From Flavobacteriales bacterium UBA958 (lineage in GTDB: Bacteria; Bacteroidota; Bacteroidia; Flavobacteriales_D; Crocinitomicaceae): DNA of 7,357 nucleotides. Location: assembly GCA_002293045.1 (NCBI GenBank), contig DBCM01000158.1, forward strand, positions 1 through 7,357, given 5' to 3'. How positions within the stretch are numbered: position 1 is the first letter of the stretch; every line of letters begins with the position of its first letter. Positions 6,083 to 7,357 of this stretch are shown here, piece by piece. The position numbers and the translations under genes are program-made. The notes beneath the pieces are model-generated. The model searched no databases, was not told the origin of the DNA, and saw only the letters and a program-made list of their open reading frames with translations.

Positions 6083-7357
6083 ATGATTAAAGGTAGAATT
6101 TCTCAGGTTATTGGTCCAGTAGTGGATGTGGCATTCGATAATGATTCCGCCCTTCCTACCATATATGATGCACTCGAAGTACGCAGAAAAGACGGTACAC
6201 GTGTAGTGCTTGAGGTACAAGCCCACGTTGGAGAAAATTCCATTCGTGCAATTTCGATGGATTCCACCGATGGCTTTACCAGAGGTATGGAAGTAACTTC
6301 TACAGGAAGTGCAATCAAAATGCCTACAGGAGATAAAATTAAAGGACGTTTATTTAATGTAGTTGGAGACGCGATTGACGGTATTAATGTCATGGACTCT
6401 TCGAATGGCTTACCCATTCACCGAGAAGCACCAAGGTTTGAAGACCTTTCTACGGCATCAGAAATCCTATTTACTGGAATTAAAGTGATTGACCTCATCG
6501 AACCTTATGCGAAAGGCGGAAAAATTGGACTTTTCGGAGGTGCGGGTGTAGGGAAAACAGTATTGATTCAAGAATTAATTAACAACATTGCGAAAGGTCA
6601 CGGAGGTTTATCTGTGTTTGCCGGAGTAGGTGAGCGTACGCGTGAGGGAAATGATTTGTTGCGAGAAATGTTGGAAGCCGGTATTATCAAATATGGCGAA
6701 GATTTTATGCATTCCATGGAAGCCGGTGGATGGGATTTAACAAAGGTTGACTTAGAGGTAATGAAAGAATCGAAAGCGACGTTTGTGTTTGGTCAGATGA
6801 ATGAGCCTCCTGGTGCCCGCGCTCGCGTGGCTTTGTCGGGACTAACCATTGCAGAGTATTACCGTGATGGCGATGGCGATGGACAAGGGAAAGACATTTT
6901 GTTTTTTGTTGACAACATCTTCCGTTTTACACAGGCGGGTTCCGAAGTATCTGCACTTCTTGGGAGGATGCCTTCCGCCGTTGGATATCAACCAACCTTA
7001 GCTACCGAAATGGGTGCTATGCAAGAGCGAATTACATCCACGAAAAACGGATCAATCACCTCAGTACAAGCGGTGTATGTACCTGCGGATGACCTTACCG
7101 ATCCTGCACCAGCAAATACCTTTGCTCACCTTGATGCAACAACGGTATTGTCAAGAAAGATTTCGGAACTTGGAATTTACCCAGCAGTAGACCCATTGGA
7201 TTCAACCTCACGTATTTTAACAAGAGAAATTGTTGGGGATGCTCATTATGATTGCGCACAACGGGTGAAGCTAACCTTGCAACGATATAAAGAGCTTCAA
7301 GACATTATCGCGATTCTTGGAATGGATGAATTATCTGAAGAAGATAAATTAATTGTT
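6083..7357 (+). CDS. atpD: F1Fo ATP synthase subunit beta, C-terminus cut by the window edge
   Basis: The frame is open from ATG 6083 to the end of the window, 425 codons of a protein usually near 500 residues. It is the catalytic beta subunit of F1, which makes ATP from ADP and phosphate using the proton (or sodium) gradient. Visible landmarks: the N-terminal beta-barrel opening KGRISQVIGPVVDV; the P-loop GGAGVGKT (152-159, Lys158); the GERTREGNDL motif (183-192, catalytic Glu184); the Walker B strand ILFFVD ending at Asp277; and the ALLGRMPSAVGYQPTLATEM block (291-310). Two stretches look longer than in proteobacterial AtpD: HSMEAGGWDLTKVDLEVMKE (about 210-229) and RDGDGDGQGKD (about 261-271). 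Both fit my memory of Bacteroidetes AtpD. In that phylum atpD is often followed by atpC, away from the rest of the operon, so atpC is expected just beyond the window. The gene has its own promoter-like sequence. Confidence 0.97.
   Translation, partial: MIKGRISQVIGPVVDVAFDNDSALPTIYDALEVRRKDGTRVVLEVQAHVGENSIRAISMDSTDGFTRGMEVTSTGSAIKMPTGDKIKGRLFNVVGDAIDGINVMDSSNGLPIHREAPRFEDLSTASEILFTGIKVIDLIEPYAKGGKIGLFGGAGVGKTVLIQELINNIAKGHGGLSVFAGVGERTREGNDLLREMLEAGIIKYGEDFMHSMEAGGWDLTKVDLEVMKESKATFVFGQMNEPPGARARVALSGLTIAEYYRDGDGDGQGKDILFFVDNIFRFTQAGSEVSALLGRMPSAVGYQPTLATEMGAMQERITSTKNGSITSVQAVYVPADDLTDPAPANTFAHLDATTVLSRKISELGIYPAVDPLDSTSRILTREIVGDAHYDCAQRVKLTLQRYKELQDIIAILGMDELSEEDKLIV

Noticed and set aside
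6103..6417. Minus-strand open frames under atpD (6041-6226 and 6103-6417)
   Set aside because: They are antisense to the unmistakable AtpD coding sequence and have no recognisable protein features.

Overview
The window looks like ordinary chromosomal DNA from a member of the Bacteroidetes, probably Flavobacteriales or a close relative. Three things point there: a secreted protein with a type IX secretion (T9SS) type B sorting domain, an F1 beta subunit with the extra stretches I remember from Bacteroidetes AtpD, and promoter-like TAnnTTTG boxes with no Shine-Dalgarno sequence in front of any gene. I cannot name a genus from sequence alone.

Layout, left to right. On the minus strand are the first 22 codons of lepA (1-68), a 795-residue secreted surface protein (117-2504) and an MsbA-like ABC exporter (2559-4427). 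A 50-bp divergent intergenic region (4428-4477) follows. On the plus strand are rbfA (4478-4813), a LolC/LolE-type FtsX-family permease that overlaps the rbfA stop codon (4810-6018), and atpD (6083 to the window edge, 425 codons, C-terminus missing). No gap between genes exceeds 65 bp. I see no RNA gene, insertion sequence, CRISPR array or attachment site.

Functionally this is mostly housekeeping: two ribosome-linked factors (LepA/EF4 and RbfA), an ATP synthase subunit and two membrane transport components (an MsbA-like exporter and a Lol-type permease). One accessory cell-surface protein sits among them. The rbfA-permease pair is translationally coupled by a 4-base overlap. atpD has its own promoter-like sequence.

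I did not find a convincing undescribed multi-gene system. The most interesting signal is at the surface-protein gene. Its predicted promoter spacer is almost entirely two A8 tracts, and its coding region carries a C8 tract early in the reading frame. Both are the kind of simple repeat that can support slipped-strand on/off switching. This is inference and needs population-level sequence data.
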